From the NCBI RefSeq assembly GCF_010993745.1, contig NZ_WOTN01000002.1:1178001-1242000 (forward strand): a stretch of DNA of 64,000 nt. Direction: 5' to 3'. Source of the stretch: Fodinicola acaciae. Its GTDB lineage: Bacteria; Actinomycetota; Actinomycetes; Mycobacteriales; HKI-0501. Both the position numbers and the translations under genes were made by a program. The notes under the pieces were generated by a model. It worked only from the letters and a program-made list of their open reading frames with translations. It was not told the origin of the DNA and ran no database searches. Numbering within the stretch: the first letter of the stretch is position 1; every line of letters starts with the position of its first letter. Positions 1 through 7,686 of the stretch are shown here, in pieces.

Positions 1-233
1 ACGTGCCGGCGTGAGTGCCCGAGTGTGTACGTCGCCTCCGTGCTGCTCCAGCGCGACACGTGGACGACCCGGCATTCGCGCCAGCGGACGACCAGATAAG
101 CCTCCTGGAGACCGGACACGCCGGCCATGATCGCCTTGCCGTGCCACCGAAACCTGGCGATGAGCCGGATCCAGGCCAGCCGGTTGGCGCAGGAGAACTC
201 GGTCACGACCAGCGCCGGCGCGGTCCTGGTCAC
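1..233 (-). CDS. Hypothetical protein, cut by the left window edge
   Basis: An open frame of 77 complete codons runs off the left edge, so the C-terminus is not visible. The GTG at 231-233 overlaps the stop of the membrane-protein gene (GTGA), which indicates translational coupling and makes this the last visible gene of the mau-like run. The product begins MTRTAPALVVTEFSCANRL and contains hydrophobic stretches such as AYLVVRWRECRVVHVSRW that look like beta strands. A small monooxygenase-like alpha/beta barrel is possible, but that is only a guess from strand pattern. I do not recognise the family. The frame is supported by the coupled start and by the absence of stops in GC-rich codons. Confidence 0.55.
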   Translation of the reverse strand, partial: MTRTAPALVVTEFSCANRLAWIRLIARFRWHGKAIMAGVSGLQEAYLVVRWRECRVVHVSRWSSTEATYTLGHSRRH

Positions 234-811
234 GGCGTCACCGCCTTCCACAGCACCTCAAGAAGGACGATCCCGAGGATGACGGCCGAGACGACCCTGG
301 CCGTGACACGGAAACCCTGTCGTTGCAGCTGGCGGAAAAACCGCGCCGGCCCGAGTTTCACGTCGGCGGCCACGGCGACACCTTCGATGAGCAGGGTGGC
401 GACGTAGAAAATCGCGATTCCGGCGACCGCGGTGGCCGGATCGGCGACGGCGAGCACCAGCATCACCCACACCAGCGAGGTGACCTTGATGGTGGTGAAC
501 AGCAGGCCGATGTCCAATCCCCACAGCAGTCCGCGCACCGGCGCCGGGAGCACGGCGAGGCGTTGCGGTGTCTGCCGGTCCAGATGTGGGGTCCGACCGA
601 ATATGTCCAAAACAAGCAGCGTGCCGACCGCCACCGCGACGATGCCATAGCCGAGCCGCGGCGATATCAGTGCGTACGCGGAGGACATGAGGCTCACGCC
701 GGCCAGCAGCGCGACGGCCGCGAGGCCGGTCCCGACCGTATAGCCGGCGAACAGTGCGATGCCGCCGCGCACGTCACCGCCGCGGAACACGGGGCTGGTC
801 ACGCCAACCAT
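230..811 (-). CDS. Multi-pass membrane protein of the mau-like run
   Basis: A protein of 193 residues with about five or six hydrophobic segments, for example GIVAVAVGTLLVLDIF, TSLVWVMLVLAVA and VVSAVILGIVLLEVL, so it is an integral membrane protein. The ATG at 811 is preferred because GAGG lies seven bases upstream; a GTG two codons earlier is the alternative. It follows the Cys-rich peptide gene by about 80 bases and is coupled to the next gene. By position it could serve the membrane role that MauF has in methylamine dehydrogenase gene clusters, or a thiol/quinone electron-transfer role, but I see no Cys pair or diagnostic motif. Function is therefore unassigned. Confidence 0.75.
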   Translation of the reverse strand: MVGVTSPVFRGGDVRGGIALFAGYTVGTGLAAVALLAGVSLMSSAYALISPRLGYGIVAVAVGTLLVLDIFGRTPHLDRQTPQRLAVLPAPVRGLLWGLDIGLLFTTIKVTSLVWVMLVLAVADPATAVAGIAIFYVATLLIEGVAVAADVKLGPARFFRQLQRQGFRVTARVVSAVILGIVLLEVLWKAVTP

Positions 812-890
812 GGACACACCTCAAGGACTGAAAAGCTGTGTGAGCGCCGCGGCCAGTGCGACGGCGACGATGACGTACGGGCTCACCGGA

Positions 891-1169
891 TCAGCAGCAG
901 TTCGACGCCGACGCGGTGGCCCAGTCGGCCTCGCAGCAGGTGCACGAGCCGCAATACCAGAGCCAGTCTCCGTTGACCAGGCACCATTCGACGCTGCTGC
1001 GCGCGGTGTAGGCCAGGTTGCAGCAGCCGCAAGGATACGTCGCCATGGCCGGGCTGGCCTTCGCCATCACCAGCGCGGCCGCGGCCAGTCCGGTGGCGCC
1101 GACCTTCATGAACCGGCGCCTGGTCTGGGACACCGCCAGGAAAGAACGTTCACGGATTCGCAGGGACAT
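891..1169 (-). CDS. Tiny Tat-exported Cys/Trp-rich protein, mini MauA-like
   Basis: A 92-residue product. Residues 1-43 form a twin-arginine signal (QTRRRFMK followed by an Ala-rich hydrophobic stretch ending ASPAMA). The mature part is only about 50 residues, yet holds ten Cys and four Trp. The methylamine dehydrogenase light chain MauA is also Tat-exported, carries many disulfides and makes its tryptophan tryptophylquinone cofactor from two Trp, one inside a Trp-Cys motif. The segment VEWCLVNGDWLWYC has that look but is far shorter than MauA. The gene follows MauE-like and MauD-like genes, the usual helpers of MauA folding. RBS GGGAGA sits just before the ATG. A disulfide-rich secreted peptide of another kind remains possible. 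Confidence 0.8.
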   Translation of the reverse strand: MSLRIRERSFLAVSQTRRRFMKVGATGLAAAALVMAKASPAMATYPCGCCNLAYTARSSVEWCLVNGDWLWYCGSCTCCEADWATASASNCC

Positions 1170-1758
1170 TCCGTTCTCCCTTCTGCTGACTGGCCTCGGT
1201 CCGGGCCTGTTCCCAGAGCGCCGGTATAGCGGTAAACGCGGACAGCGACCAGCCTTTGGCCACGCGTCCGCCGACGATCCGTACGAATGCCGGCGACGTG
1301 TTGACGCCGAGGACCTCTCGACACCACTGGCCGCGCTGGTCGAAACGGGCGGCGATGGTGCGCACGTGTTTCAGGCCGGTCTCGGAAAGAAACCGCTCGG
1401 CCGTCTCGGCGGTCGGCGCGGAGATGACGACCGACAGCGGGCCAGGCAGTTTTTCCGCCTTTGCCGAGCGAGCGAGCGTACGCGCAAAGGCATCGCAGGA
1501 CGTGCAGATGGTCGACAGGACCAGCACGCCGGCATCCGTCGGCGCTTCGACATCGGCCGGCGGGCCTCCGACGGTCGGCGGCAGGGCGGACACCTCGGTG
1601 CCGATGGAAACTCCGTCGATGACTGCCGTCTCCGCGGCGGCGCCACCGCGCTGCAGCTCGGACGGTGCGAGGACCCTGGTGGCGAGCTCGCCGACCATCG
1701 CGAACAGCACGCAGACGGCCACCGCCAACACCGCGACAGCGACGTAAACGACAATCAC
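1150..1758 (-). CDS. MauD-like membrane-anchored thioredoxin-fold protein
   Basis: A protein of 202 residues with an N-terminal membrane anchor (about residues 2-22, VIVVYVAVAVLAVAV) and an outside thioredoxin-like domain whose active-site motif is CTSC at about residues 85-88, inside STICTSCDAF. MauD-family proteins are thiol-disulfide exchange factors needed to fold the Cys-rich MauA subunit. The GTG start at 1758 overlaps the stop of the MauE-like gene (GTGA) and has a GGAGAG RBS. Its 3' end overlaps the start of the Cys-rich peptide gene by 20 bases. The order MauE-like, MauD-like, Cys-rich substrate suggests a dedicated disulfide-forming system. Membership of the general TlpA/ResA group cannot be excluded. 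Confidence 0.85.
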   Translation of the reverse strand: MIVVYVAVAVLAVAVCVLFAMVGELATRVLAPSELQRGGAAAETAVIDGVSIGTEVSALPPTVGGPPADVEAPTDAGVLVLSTICTSCDAFARTLARSAKAEKLPGPLSVVISAPTAETAERFLSETGLKHVRTIAARFDQRGQWCREVLGVNTSPAFVRIVGGRVAKGWSLSAFTAIPALWEQARTEASQQKGERNVPANP

Positions 1759-2279
1759 AGGCTCTCCTTCCCGGTGGACTCGCCATAGATCGTGGCTCGC
1801 CGCAGCCGCAGATAACGGCCGCCGATCACGACAACGATCAGCAGGACGGCGATCGATTGGCCGTAAAGACCGAGATATTCGGTCGGCGTGGTCGCCAGCG
1901 ACAGCACAACGCTGCCGCACAGCATCGCGGCCACCAACACGACCTGCCACGGTCCGCCGGCGCGGTTGTCCGTCAGCGAGCCAAAACAGCCGCAGGCGAG
2001 CGAGCCGCGGCTGTGGCGATACGACAACGCGAGCAGTGCGCAGAACCCGAGGCTGCCGACGGTCGACGCGACCGCCGACAGCCGCTGTGTCGCCGGCGTG
2101 ACCAGGCCGACCGACAACAGGACCTCCAGCACCGCGAAACCTCGTACGGTGGCACCGGAAATGCCGAGCCTGGGGAACAGGCCGGTGAGGAAGGTGGCAG
2201 CCGTACGCGGCGTCGCGAGCTTGCCGGCGCCGGCCAGCAACCACACCACCGACAACCCGATGACCACCAGCTCGATCAT
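1755..2279 (-). CDS. MauE/DoxX-like redox-associated membrane protein
   Basis: A 174-residue protein with four or more membrane helices, starting MIELVVIGLSVVWLLAG. It has the family hallmarks: an N-terminal AGxGKL motif and a CGCFG cysteine pair at about residues 106-110 between helices. MauE/DoxX relatives are membrane redox partners that pass electrons to or from thioredoxin-like proteins such as MauD. The ATG at 2279 has a strong AGGAG RBS. It is the first gene of the run, with the candidate promoter at 2377-2405, and is coupled by a four-base overlap to the MauD-like gene. Confidence 0.87.
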   Translation of the reverse strand: MIELVVIGLSVVWLLAGAGKLATPRTAATFLTGLFPRLGISGATVRGFAVLEVLLSVGLVTPATQRLSAVASTVGSLGFCALLALSYRHSRGSLACGCFGSLTDNRAGGPWQVVLVAAMLCGSVVLSLATTPTEYLGLYGQSIAVLLIVVVIGGRYLRLRRATIYGESTGKESL

Positions 2280-2376
2280 TTTTCCGCTCCTGAAGCCAAT
2301 CGGAGGACTTCGGCATGATCGATTGCAACGACGAGCTTTGCTGTGATCGGCCGGCATCCGAGGCCAGCACGCGCAC

Positions 2377-2405
2377 ACGGTAAGCCCGCCGATGCGGAAA
2401 GGCAA
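2377..2405 (-). promoter_or_regulatory. Candidate sigma70-type promoter of the mau-like run
   Basis: On the minus strand TTGCCT (complement of 2400-2405) is followed after 17 bases by TACCGT (complement of 2377-2382), about 100 bases ahead of the MauE-like start. Spacing and hexamers fit a vegetative actinobacterial promoter. It lies in the 244-base gap after the propeller gene, so the run is probably its own transcript. No experimental support. Confidence 0.35.
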
Positions 2406-2523
2406 TACGCATTCCGCGTTTGAGCGGTAAACGCATCGGCGATACCGACAATTGCGCCAAAAGTCCGCGAGGGTGGAGCGGTAAAACAAATGCAGGTGTT
2501 TGGTGAAGTGTCCTTTTGTCGAG

Positions 2524-4443
2524 TCAGCCGCGGAGGGATCGAAGATCGATGCTGACCAGATTGCGCGCGCGGATGGTGTAGAGCACGTCGGCGCGCGCGT
2601 CGTAGGCCGGCTGCGGATTGTTGTACCAGTCGCCGTGCAGTCCGGTCACGATCGGCTCGGCGGACGTGTCGCCGAGCCGGAAGACGCTGTTGGCCGTCAC
2701 CGCCAGCAATCCGTGCCGGGACTGGAACAGCCGGGCGGCGGAGTGGTCGGCGAGCCGGTAGGTGTGCGGCACGGTCTGCCGGCGCGGATCGGCGACGAAC
2801 ACGACTCCGGCGTCGGTCACGCCGTAGAGGAGGCCGTTGTGCATCAGCAGGTCCGCGATTTCTCCGGCGCCAGGCACCGGCGTCCACAGCCGCACGACTT
2901 TCCCGGTGTGCAGGTCAAAAGTCGCCAGCTGCGCGGCCGGCGAGACCGGAGGCAGGCCGTCGGCGTAGATTTCGCCGCCGAGGTAGGCGAGCCGAGCGCC
3001 GGCGAAGGTCACCGCGGTGATGCCTTGGTCGGGGATGACGTCGTCGAAGCGGGTTATTCGGTTGGTACGCACGTCGACGAGCGCGAACGCGCCGCCGGTG
3101 TGGCCGTAGTTGGACCGCGATCCGATGCCGAGCTGTCCGCGCGCGGCCAGGTATGCCATGGCGCGCGGCCGGTTCTGGATGCCGCCGAGCTCGCCGCGCC
3201 GGACGACCTTGCCGGTGCTCGGGTCGTAGGTGTCGACGTACGCGCCAGGATAGACCGCCAGGTAGAGCTTTCCGTCGACGGCGATGGCGGTTTTCGCTTC
3301 GCCGCCGATCCGCACGTGTGTGCTGGTGCCGCTTGTCTGGTCGTGCACCTGCAGGCCGAAGTTGCCGCCGACGTACGCGTATCGGCCGCCCTGCACGGAA
3401 ACCGACTGCACGGGCTCGGTGGAGGTCGGCATGCCGGCGGTGACGATGTCGGTGGTCTGCACGGCTCCGCTGGCGCGGTCCAGCGTCCACACCTGTCCGG
3501 TGCCCGCCACGCCGACAATCTGGCCGTTGTCCGCGAAGATTCCGCGGTTCTCGTCCTGTGGCAGCGGTGTGCCGACGGTCGTGAGCTTGCCGGTGGCGAG
3601 GTCATAACGATAGATGTTGCCCGACGTGCTGCCCGCCGCGAGCACTTCACCGCCGTCGATGGTGAGCGCGTTGAGGACGTGGTCGTCGGTGTCGACGATC
3701 GTGTATTTGCTTGGATCGTGCCGATCGATGACCGCGAGTTTTCCGCTCGGCTCGGTGCCGAACGCGACAACGTCGTTGGAGACCGCGATGTCATACACCA
3801 TTGACTCCGTACGCAGCTCCGGCGGCGTGATGTCGGTCTTGCCGCCGGTTTTCGGGTCCACGGCGACAAGTCGTGCCGCGGTGCCGGTGCCGGCATAGAC
3901 CGTGCCGTCGGAGGCGGCCGCGATGGATCGCACGTACTGCTGGCCGGTGCTGATCTGGCCGAAGTCACGCGTGGCGCCGGTTTTCGGGTCGACGGCGAAG
4001 ACCTTGCCGTTGGGATAGGTGCCGGCATAAAGCGTGCCGTCCGGACCGGTGGCCAGGTCCCAGACGAATTCCTCGGCACCGAGCCTGGCCGTGCGCGTCG
4101 CCGTGTTGGTCGCCGGATCATAGTGATAGACGTCGGCCGGATGGTAGGTGCCGGCGTAGACCTGACCGCCGGACACCGTCGCGGCCCAGCCGCCGATGCC
4201 GGTCGGCAGGGTGGTGTGCGCCGCGATTTTCCTGGTGGCCAGGTCGAAACGTGCGACCACGACCGGCTGGAGTCCGCGCGACACCAGATAGACGTTCTGG
4301 CCGTCGCGGGCGGCGCCGGTGATCGGCGCGGACACCACACCGGGACCGAGGTCCCGGATCGGCGGTGTGGCCGCGGCATTCGCCGGCACTGGCAACGCGG
4401 CGATAATCAACACTGCCAGCAGACCGATCATCCTAACGGTCAT
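2524..4443 (-). CDS. Secreted PQQ/NHL-like beta-propeller protein
   Basis: A 639-residue protein with a Sec signal peptide (about residues 1-24, ending PVPANAAA). The rest consists of repeated blades with motifs such as VYAGTYHPADVYHYDP, GTLYAGTYPNGKVFAVDP and TVYAGTGTAARLVAVDP, the pattern of WD40/PQQ-like propellers. The length could hold two propellers. Such domains bind ligands or hydrolyse sugars; some polysaccharide lyases are also propellers. No catalytic signature is evident. The ATG overlaps the 3' end of the upstream toroid gene by 11 bases, so the two are made together and probably work on the same substrate outside the cell. Specific function unknown. Confidence 0.82.
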   Translation of the reverse strand: MTVRMIGLLAVLIIAALPVPANAAATPPIRDLGPGVVSAPITGAARDGQNVYLVSRGLQPVVVARFDLATRKIAAHTTLPTGIGGWAATVSGGQVYAGTYHPADVYHYDPATNTATRTARLGAEEFVWDLATGPDGTLYAGTYPNGKVFAVDPKTGATRDFGQISTGQQYVRSIAAASDGTVYAGTGTAARLVAVDPKTGGKTDITPPELRTESMVYDIAVSNDVVAFGTEPSGKLAVIDRHDPSKYTIVDTDDHVLNALTIDGGEVLAAGSTSGNIYRYDLATGKLTTVGTPLPQDENRGIFADNGQIVGVAGTGQVWTLDRASGAVQTTDIVTAGMPTSTEPVQSVSVQGGRYAYVGGNFGLQVHDQTSGTSTHVRIGGEAKTAIAVDGKLYLAVYPGAYVDTYDPSTGKVVRRGELGGIQNRPRAMAYLAARGQLGIGSRSNYGHTGGAFALVDVRTNRITRFDDVIPDQGITAVTFAGARLAYLGGEIYADGLPPVSPAAQLATFDLHTGKVVRLWTPVPGAGEIADLLMHNGLLYGVTDAGVVFVADPRRQTVPHTYRLADHSAARLFQSRHGLLAVTANSVFRLGDTSAEPIVTGLHGDWYNNPQPAYDARADVLYTIRARNLVSIDLRSLRG

Positions 4444-5995
4444 ATCGCTGTGCTCCTATCACGCAGTGCGCGAAACTGAGGACGTAGTAGCCGAAGGTCG
4501 GCGGAAAGGCGAGTGACTCGGTGACCGCGAGCGCGTGCCGGTAAACGTCCGGATTCCATTCCGCGACCGGGATCCAGCGCGGCACTTCCTCCAGATAGAG
4601 CGGTCCGGCCGTGCCGGCGCCGTCGACCGAGAAATGCGCGCTGGTCGGGCCGCTGACGATGTTTTTCGTGTACGTGTTGGCCAGCTGTCGCATGTCCGCG
4701 GCCGTGAAGGTGTTGGCCAGACCGGTGCGACAAGCCGCCAACATGAACTCCACGTTGAGCGCACCATGGCTGATGTCCTCAGCGCCCTTCGCCGCGCCGA
4801 TCGCCTGCGTGTAGCTGGACGTGTCCGCCGCCAGATCGCCGGTCGCCTGCCAGCCGTGATAGCCGCCGGAATAGACCGGCCAGTAGGGCCAGCTGTACGC
4901 GTCGTTTTTCTCGGCCAGGCTGGCCCGCATGCCGGCGGAAAGCTGGACGACCCGGTCGGCGAAGAATGTCGCGCCAGTGGCGCGATAGAGCTCGGCCGCG
5001 GTGGTGGCCAAGGTGTTGCTCTGGTTGAGCGGCACATCGCTGCCGTCCAGCGGCACCGGCGTTTCCTTGAGCCAGCGATAAGCGCCATAGCCGGTCGCCG
5101 GATCGTATCGGTATTCATGCTCGTGAAAAGCCATCGCGGCGACAACAGCAGCGAGGTAATGTGCTGCCTTCTCGCGGAAAATCCGCTCATTGTGCAGTCG
5201 TGGCTCGCCGCGGACGATGCGTACGAACGACGCCAATGGCCGGCAGAGCTGTCCGGTGTGCACGGCGAACGCATACGGCTGCGGCTGCAACGTCGCGCGG
5301 CCGGCCACCGGCAGGCCGGCCGCTGTCGAGGTGTCGCGGCGCAGGTCGCGTACGCTCCAACGAGTGTCCGCGTTGTAGACGTTGTGGTAGACGACGCGGA
5401 CGACGTAGCGATCGCTGGCGACGTCGAAGTTGAGATGTGGAATTGTCGAGACGACACCGCGCGTCGGCCGCAGGACGAGCGTGAACGGCGAGGTGTCGGT
5501 TTCGCCGCCGCTGTGCACGATTTCCGCGCTGGCGCCGGTGTTGACCGAGCTTTGTGCGCTGCGCACCTGGAGCAGCGGAGTGCCGGCACTGTCGGTCAGG
5601 ACGGTCGAGGCGGCCGTGTAGTTGCCAAGCGCGCGCCACACCGGACCAGAGACGCCGCGATAGTCGCGTACGCCACGGACACAGTCGCGTTGGTCCAGAA
5701 CCGCGTCGGCGTTGTGGATGAAATGCCGCAGATATTTCTTGTCCTTGGTGAAGGCGTACATCCGCAGCAGGGCCAGCAACACGTACGCTTGGCCCCAGGC
5801 GAGCTTGCCGGTTTCGTTGGTGTCCGACGGTTGTCCTTCGGCGCCGGAATTCTCGAACTCCGCCAGAAATGCGTCGAAGCTCCGGCGGGAGGTGTAGTCG
5901 AATCCGGCCGCGGCGGCCGGCGCGGCGCTCAACAGCCCCGCGCCGAGTCCGGCCGCGCCCAACAGCAGGCCGCGTCGTGAGATTCCGGTTGACAT
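4433..5995 (-). CDS. Tat-exported alpha/alpha-toroid protein, possibly carbohydrate-active
   Basis: A 520-residue protein. Residues 1-30 are a Tat signal (ISRRGLLLGAAGLGAGLL, then AAPAAAA). The rest is rich in helices with aromatic and Gly-rich turns, for example KLAWGQAYVLLALLRMYAFT and YSWPYWPVYSGGYHGW, typical of alpha/alpha-barrel glycosidases, lyases and epimerases. The motif EDISHGALNVEFMLAACR near residue 430 is a likely active-site region (conserved Asp/His), by resemblance of style only. It is the first gene of a two-gene unit with the propeller gene. I cannot place it in a named glycoside hydrolase or lyase family. RBS AGAGAGGAAG precedes the ATG. Confidence 0.75.
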   Translation of the reverse strand: MSTGISRRGLLLGAAGLGAGLLSAAPAAAAGFDYTSRRSFDAFLAEFENSGAEGQPSDTNETGKLAWGQAYVLLALLRMYAFTKDKKYLRHFIHNADAVLDQRDCVRGVRDYRGVSGPVWRALGNYTAASTVLTDSAGTPLLQVRSAQSSVNTGASAEIVHSGGETDTSPFTLVLRPTRGVVSTIPHLNFDVASDRYVVRVVYHNVYNADTRWSVRDLRRDTSTAAGLPVAGRATLQPQPYAFAVHTGQLCRPLASFVRIVRGEPRLHNERIFREKAAHYLAAVVAAMAFHEHEYRYDPATGYGAYRWLKETPVPLDGSDVPLNQSNTLATTAAELYRATGATFFADRVVQLSAGMRASLAEKNDAYSWPYWPVYSGGYHGWQATGDLAADTSSYTQAIGAAKGAEDISHGALNVEFMLAACRTGLANTFTAADMRQLANTYTKNIVSGPTSAHFSVDGAGTAGPLYLEEVPRWIPVAEWNPDVYRHALAVTESLAFPPTFGYYVLSFAHCVIGAQRYDR

Positions 5996-6032
5996 GCTTT
6001 CTTCCTCTCTCGCGGCCGTAAAACGCGTCCGC

Positions 6033-6410
6033 TTACTGGCAGACGGCGGATCCCCACAGCGTGTAGGTCCCGTTGGAGTTCCTGATGTAGAACGTCGCGC
6101 AGGTGTGTTCCCAGGTGCCGTTCTGGCCGAGCACCGGCTGCGTCACCGTCGGCCAGTAGGTGCGGTCGGTCGTGATGAGGTAGCTCTGTGTGTGATACTG
6201 GTTCCAGAAGTTCCAGTGTCCGTATGCGCCGTTGCCGTCGGGAGACTTGAAAAGCCAGACCTCGACGAAGCCGCCATCGTTCTGGATGCCGATGCGGCTG
6301 TTGCCGACGATGCTGGCGGGCCGCACGTCCGCATGTGCCGCCGGCGCGTACGACAGCAACGCCAACGCCACGCACGCCGTGGCGGCCAGTTTCGCTGCGA
6401 ATCTCATCAA
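6033..6410 (-). CDS. Small secreted protein of unknown function
   Basis: A 125-residue product with a Sec signal (about residues 1-27, MMRFAAKLAATACVALALLS then an Ala-rich cleavage region ending AHA). The mature domain is about 98 residues, rich in Trp, Tyr and Asn (GHWNFWNQYHTQSYLITTDR) with two Cys near the C-terminus that could form a disulfide (HTCATF and SAVCQ). Such small beta-rich secreted proteins are often inhibitors or carbohydrate binders, but I do not recognise this one. A candidate promoter and a LacI-like inverted repeat lie just upstream. It sits between the sugar operon and the toroid/propeller pair, on the same strand. Confidence 0.72.
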   Translation of the reverse strand: MMRFAAKLAATACVALALLSYAPAAHADVRPASIVGNSRIGIQNDGGFVEVWLFKSPDGNGAYGHWNFWNQYHTQSYLITTDRTYWPTVTQPVLGQNGTWEHTCATFYIRNSNGTYTLWGSAVCQ

Positions 6411-6448
6411 CCTTCCGTCCTTTCGGGAAAATTACCCGGTGTGGGCCG

Positions 6449-6486
6449 AAAGTACGGTAGCCGTCCATGCTTGCAACAACCTTGCA
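6449..6486 (-). promoter_or_regulatory. Candidate promoter with overlapping TGCAA/TTGCA inverted repeat
   Basis: On the minus strand TTGCAA (complement of 6471-6476) and TACTTT (complement of 6449-6454) are 16 bases apart, upstream of the small secreted protein. An inverted repeat TGCAA-5-TTGCA at 6472-6486 covers the -35 element. It shares the TTGCAAC half-site with the palindrome at 13261-13275, so one LacI-type repressor could act on both; that is inference. Confidence 0.35.
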
Positions 6487-6492
6487 GGTCTC

Positions 6493-7686
6493 TCATCGCT
6501 TGTACGCCTCGGCGAGGACCTGCGCCAGGGCGGCGGTGTCCTCGTCGTCGAACCGCTCGTTGATGAGCGCGATCACCAGGCTGCGCTCGATCAGGTCCTC
6601 GGCGACCGGGCAGCTCACTGCCGCGTAATCGTGGTTTTGCCGCGCTGGCGGAGAAATCAGCGGAAAACCGGAGGTGCCGTAGGTGCGCCGCTCGGTCAGG
6701 ACGGTCGTACGGTAAAGCGGCCGCGAGAGATAGCCGGCGCCGACCGGCGCGCCACTGCCGGCGAGCCTTCCCACGTATTCGCGGTGTTCGAAGCCGGTCA
6801 CCGCGGTGTCCAGCACGATCGGATAGAGGAAATACGAGTGTCCTTGGTCAGGCGGCAGCAGCAGGCCAGGCAGGTCGCGCAACTGATCGGTGAGCGCGGC
6901 CGCCACCTCGCGCCGGCGCTCGACCGAGCCGGCGAGCTTGGCCAGCTGTGCGCGTGCGACCGCCGCGCTCAGCTCCGGCATTCGATAGTTGAGGCCCAGC
7001 AACAGATGATTGCGTTCGCCGGTGTCGCGCGGCCACCCTTTGTCGGCGAGCAGCCGCATCCGCCGGGCCAGCCGCTCGTCGTCAGTGACGGTGAGGCCGC
7101 CTTCGCCCGCAGTGATGTGTTTGCTTTGCTGCAGGCTGAAACAGCCGATCAGGCTGCGGGTGCCGGCATAGCCGCCGCCGGCCGGCCTGGTCAGATAGGC
7201 CTGCGCGCAGTCCTCGATCACCGGCACGTCGCGCGGGTCGCAGACCTGCCGGATGCCGTCGATGTCAGCGGGACAGCCGAAAAGATGGACGACGATGACC
7301 GCGCGCGTGCGGTCGGTCAGGCACGCCGCGACGGACTTCGCGGTGAGGCAGCCGGTGAGCGGGTCGACGTCGGCGAAGACCGGCACCGCGTTGGCCGCCA
7401 AAACGCCAAGCACAGTGCCGAAATCGGTGAGTGGCGGCACGATGATCTCGTCACCGGGTTCCGGATCGACCGCGGCGACCGCCAAGTGAACCGCGGCCGA
7501 CCCGGAGCTGCTGGCCACCGCGTGCTCGGCACCGATCAGCGTGGCAAACTCCCGCTCCAGCGCGGCGGCCTCGGTGCCACCGACCCTGGTGAGGTGACCG
7601 GAGCGCAGCACTCTGGTCGCCGCCTCGATTTCCTCCGCGCCGATCGTACGGCCGGTGTGATCCTCGACCGTGGGGTAGTTTCTCAT
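6493..7686 (-). CDS. DegT/DnrJ/EryC1/StrS family PLP aminotransferase
   Basis: A 397-residue PLP enzyme of the sugar/cyclitol aminotransferase family, close to the usual length. Visible hallmarks are GAEHAVASSSGSAAVHLAV (cofactor phosphate site), EDCAQAY (Asp contacting the pyridine ring) and SKHITAGEGG, whose Lys should bind PLP. These enzymes aminate keto-sugars or keto-cyclitols using glutamate or glutamine, or run the reaction backwards. The ATG at 7686 overlaps the stop of the Gfo/Idh/MocA gene (ATGA). The oxidoreductase-aminotransferase pair resembles pairs that oxidise a hydroxyl and then exchange it for an amine. In an operon with an ABC importer, catabolism of an amino sugar or aminocyclitol is as likely as biosynthesis. 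Substrate unknown. Confidence 0.9.
   Translation of the reverse strand: MRNYPTVEDHTGRTIGAEEIEAATRVLRSGHLTRVGGTEAAALEREFATLIGAEHAVASSSGSAAVHLAVAAVDPEPGDEIIVPPLTDFGTVLGVLAANAVPVFADVDPLTGCLTAKSVAACLTDRTRAVIVVHLFGCPADIDGIRQVCDPRDVPVIEDCAQAYLTRPAGGGYAGTRSLIGCFSLQQSKHITAGEGGLTVTDDERLARRMRLLADKGWPRDTGERNHLLLGLNYRMPELSAAVARAQLAKLAGSVERRREVAAALTDQLRDLPGLLLPPDQGHSYFLYPIVLDTAVTGFEHREYVGRLAGSGAPVGAGYLSRPLYRTTVLTERRTYGTSGFPLISPPARQNHDYAAVSCPVAEDLIERSLVIALINERFDDEDTAALAQVLAEAYKR

Noticed and set aside
2524-4443. The secreted propeller as a methylamine dehydrogenase heavy chain for the Cys-rich peptide
   Set aside because: It is coupled to the toroid gene instead, separated from the mau-like run by 244 bases with its own candidate promoter, and is much longer than a MauB-type heavy chain.
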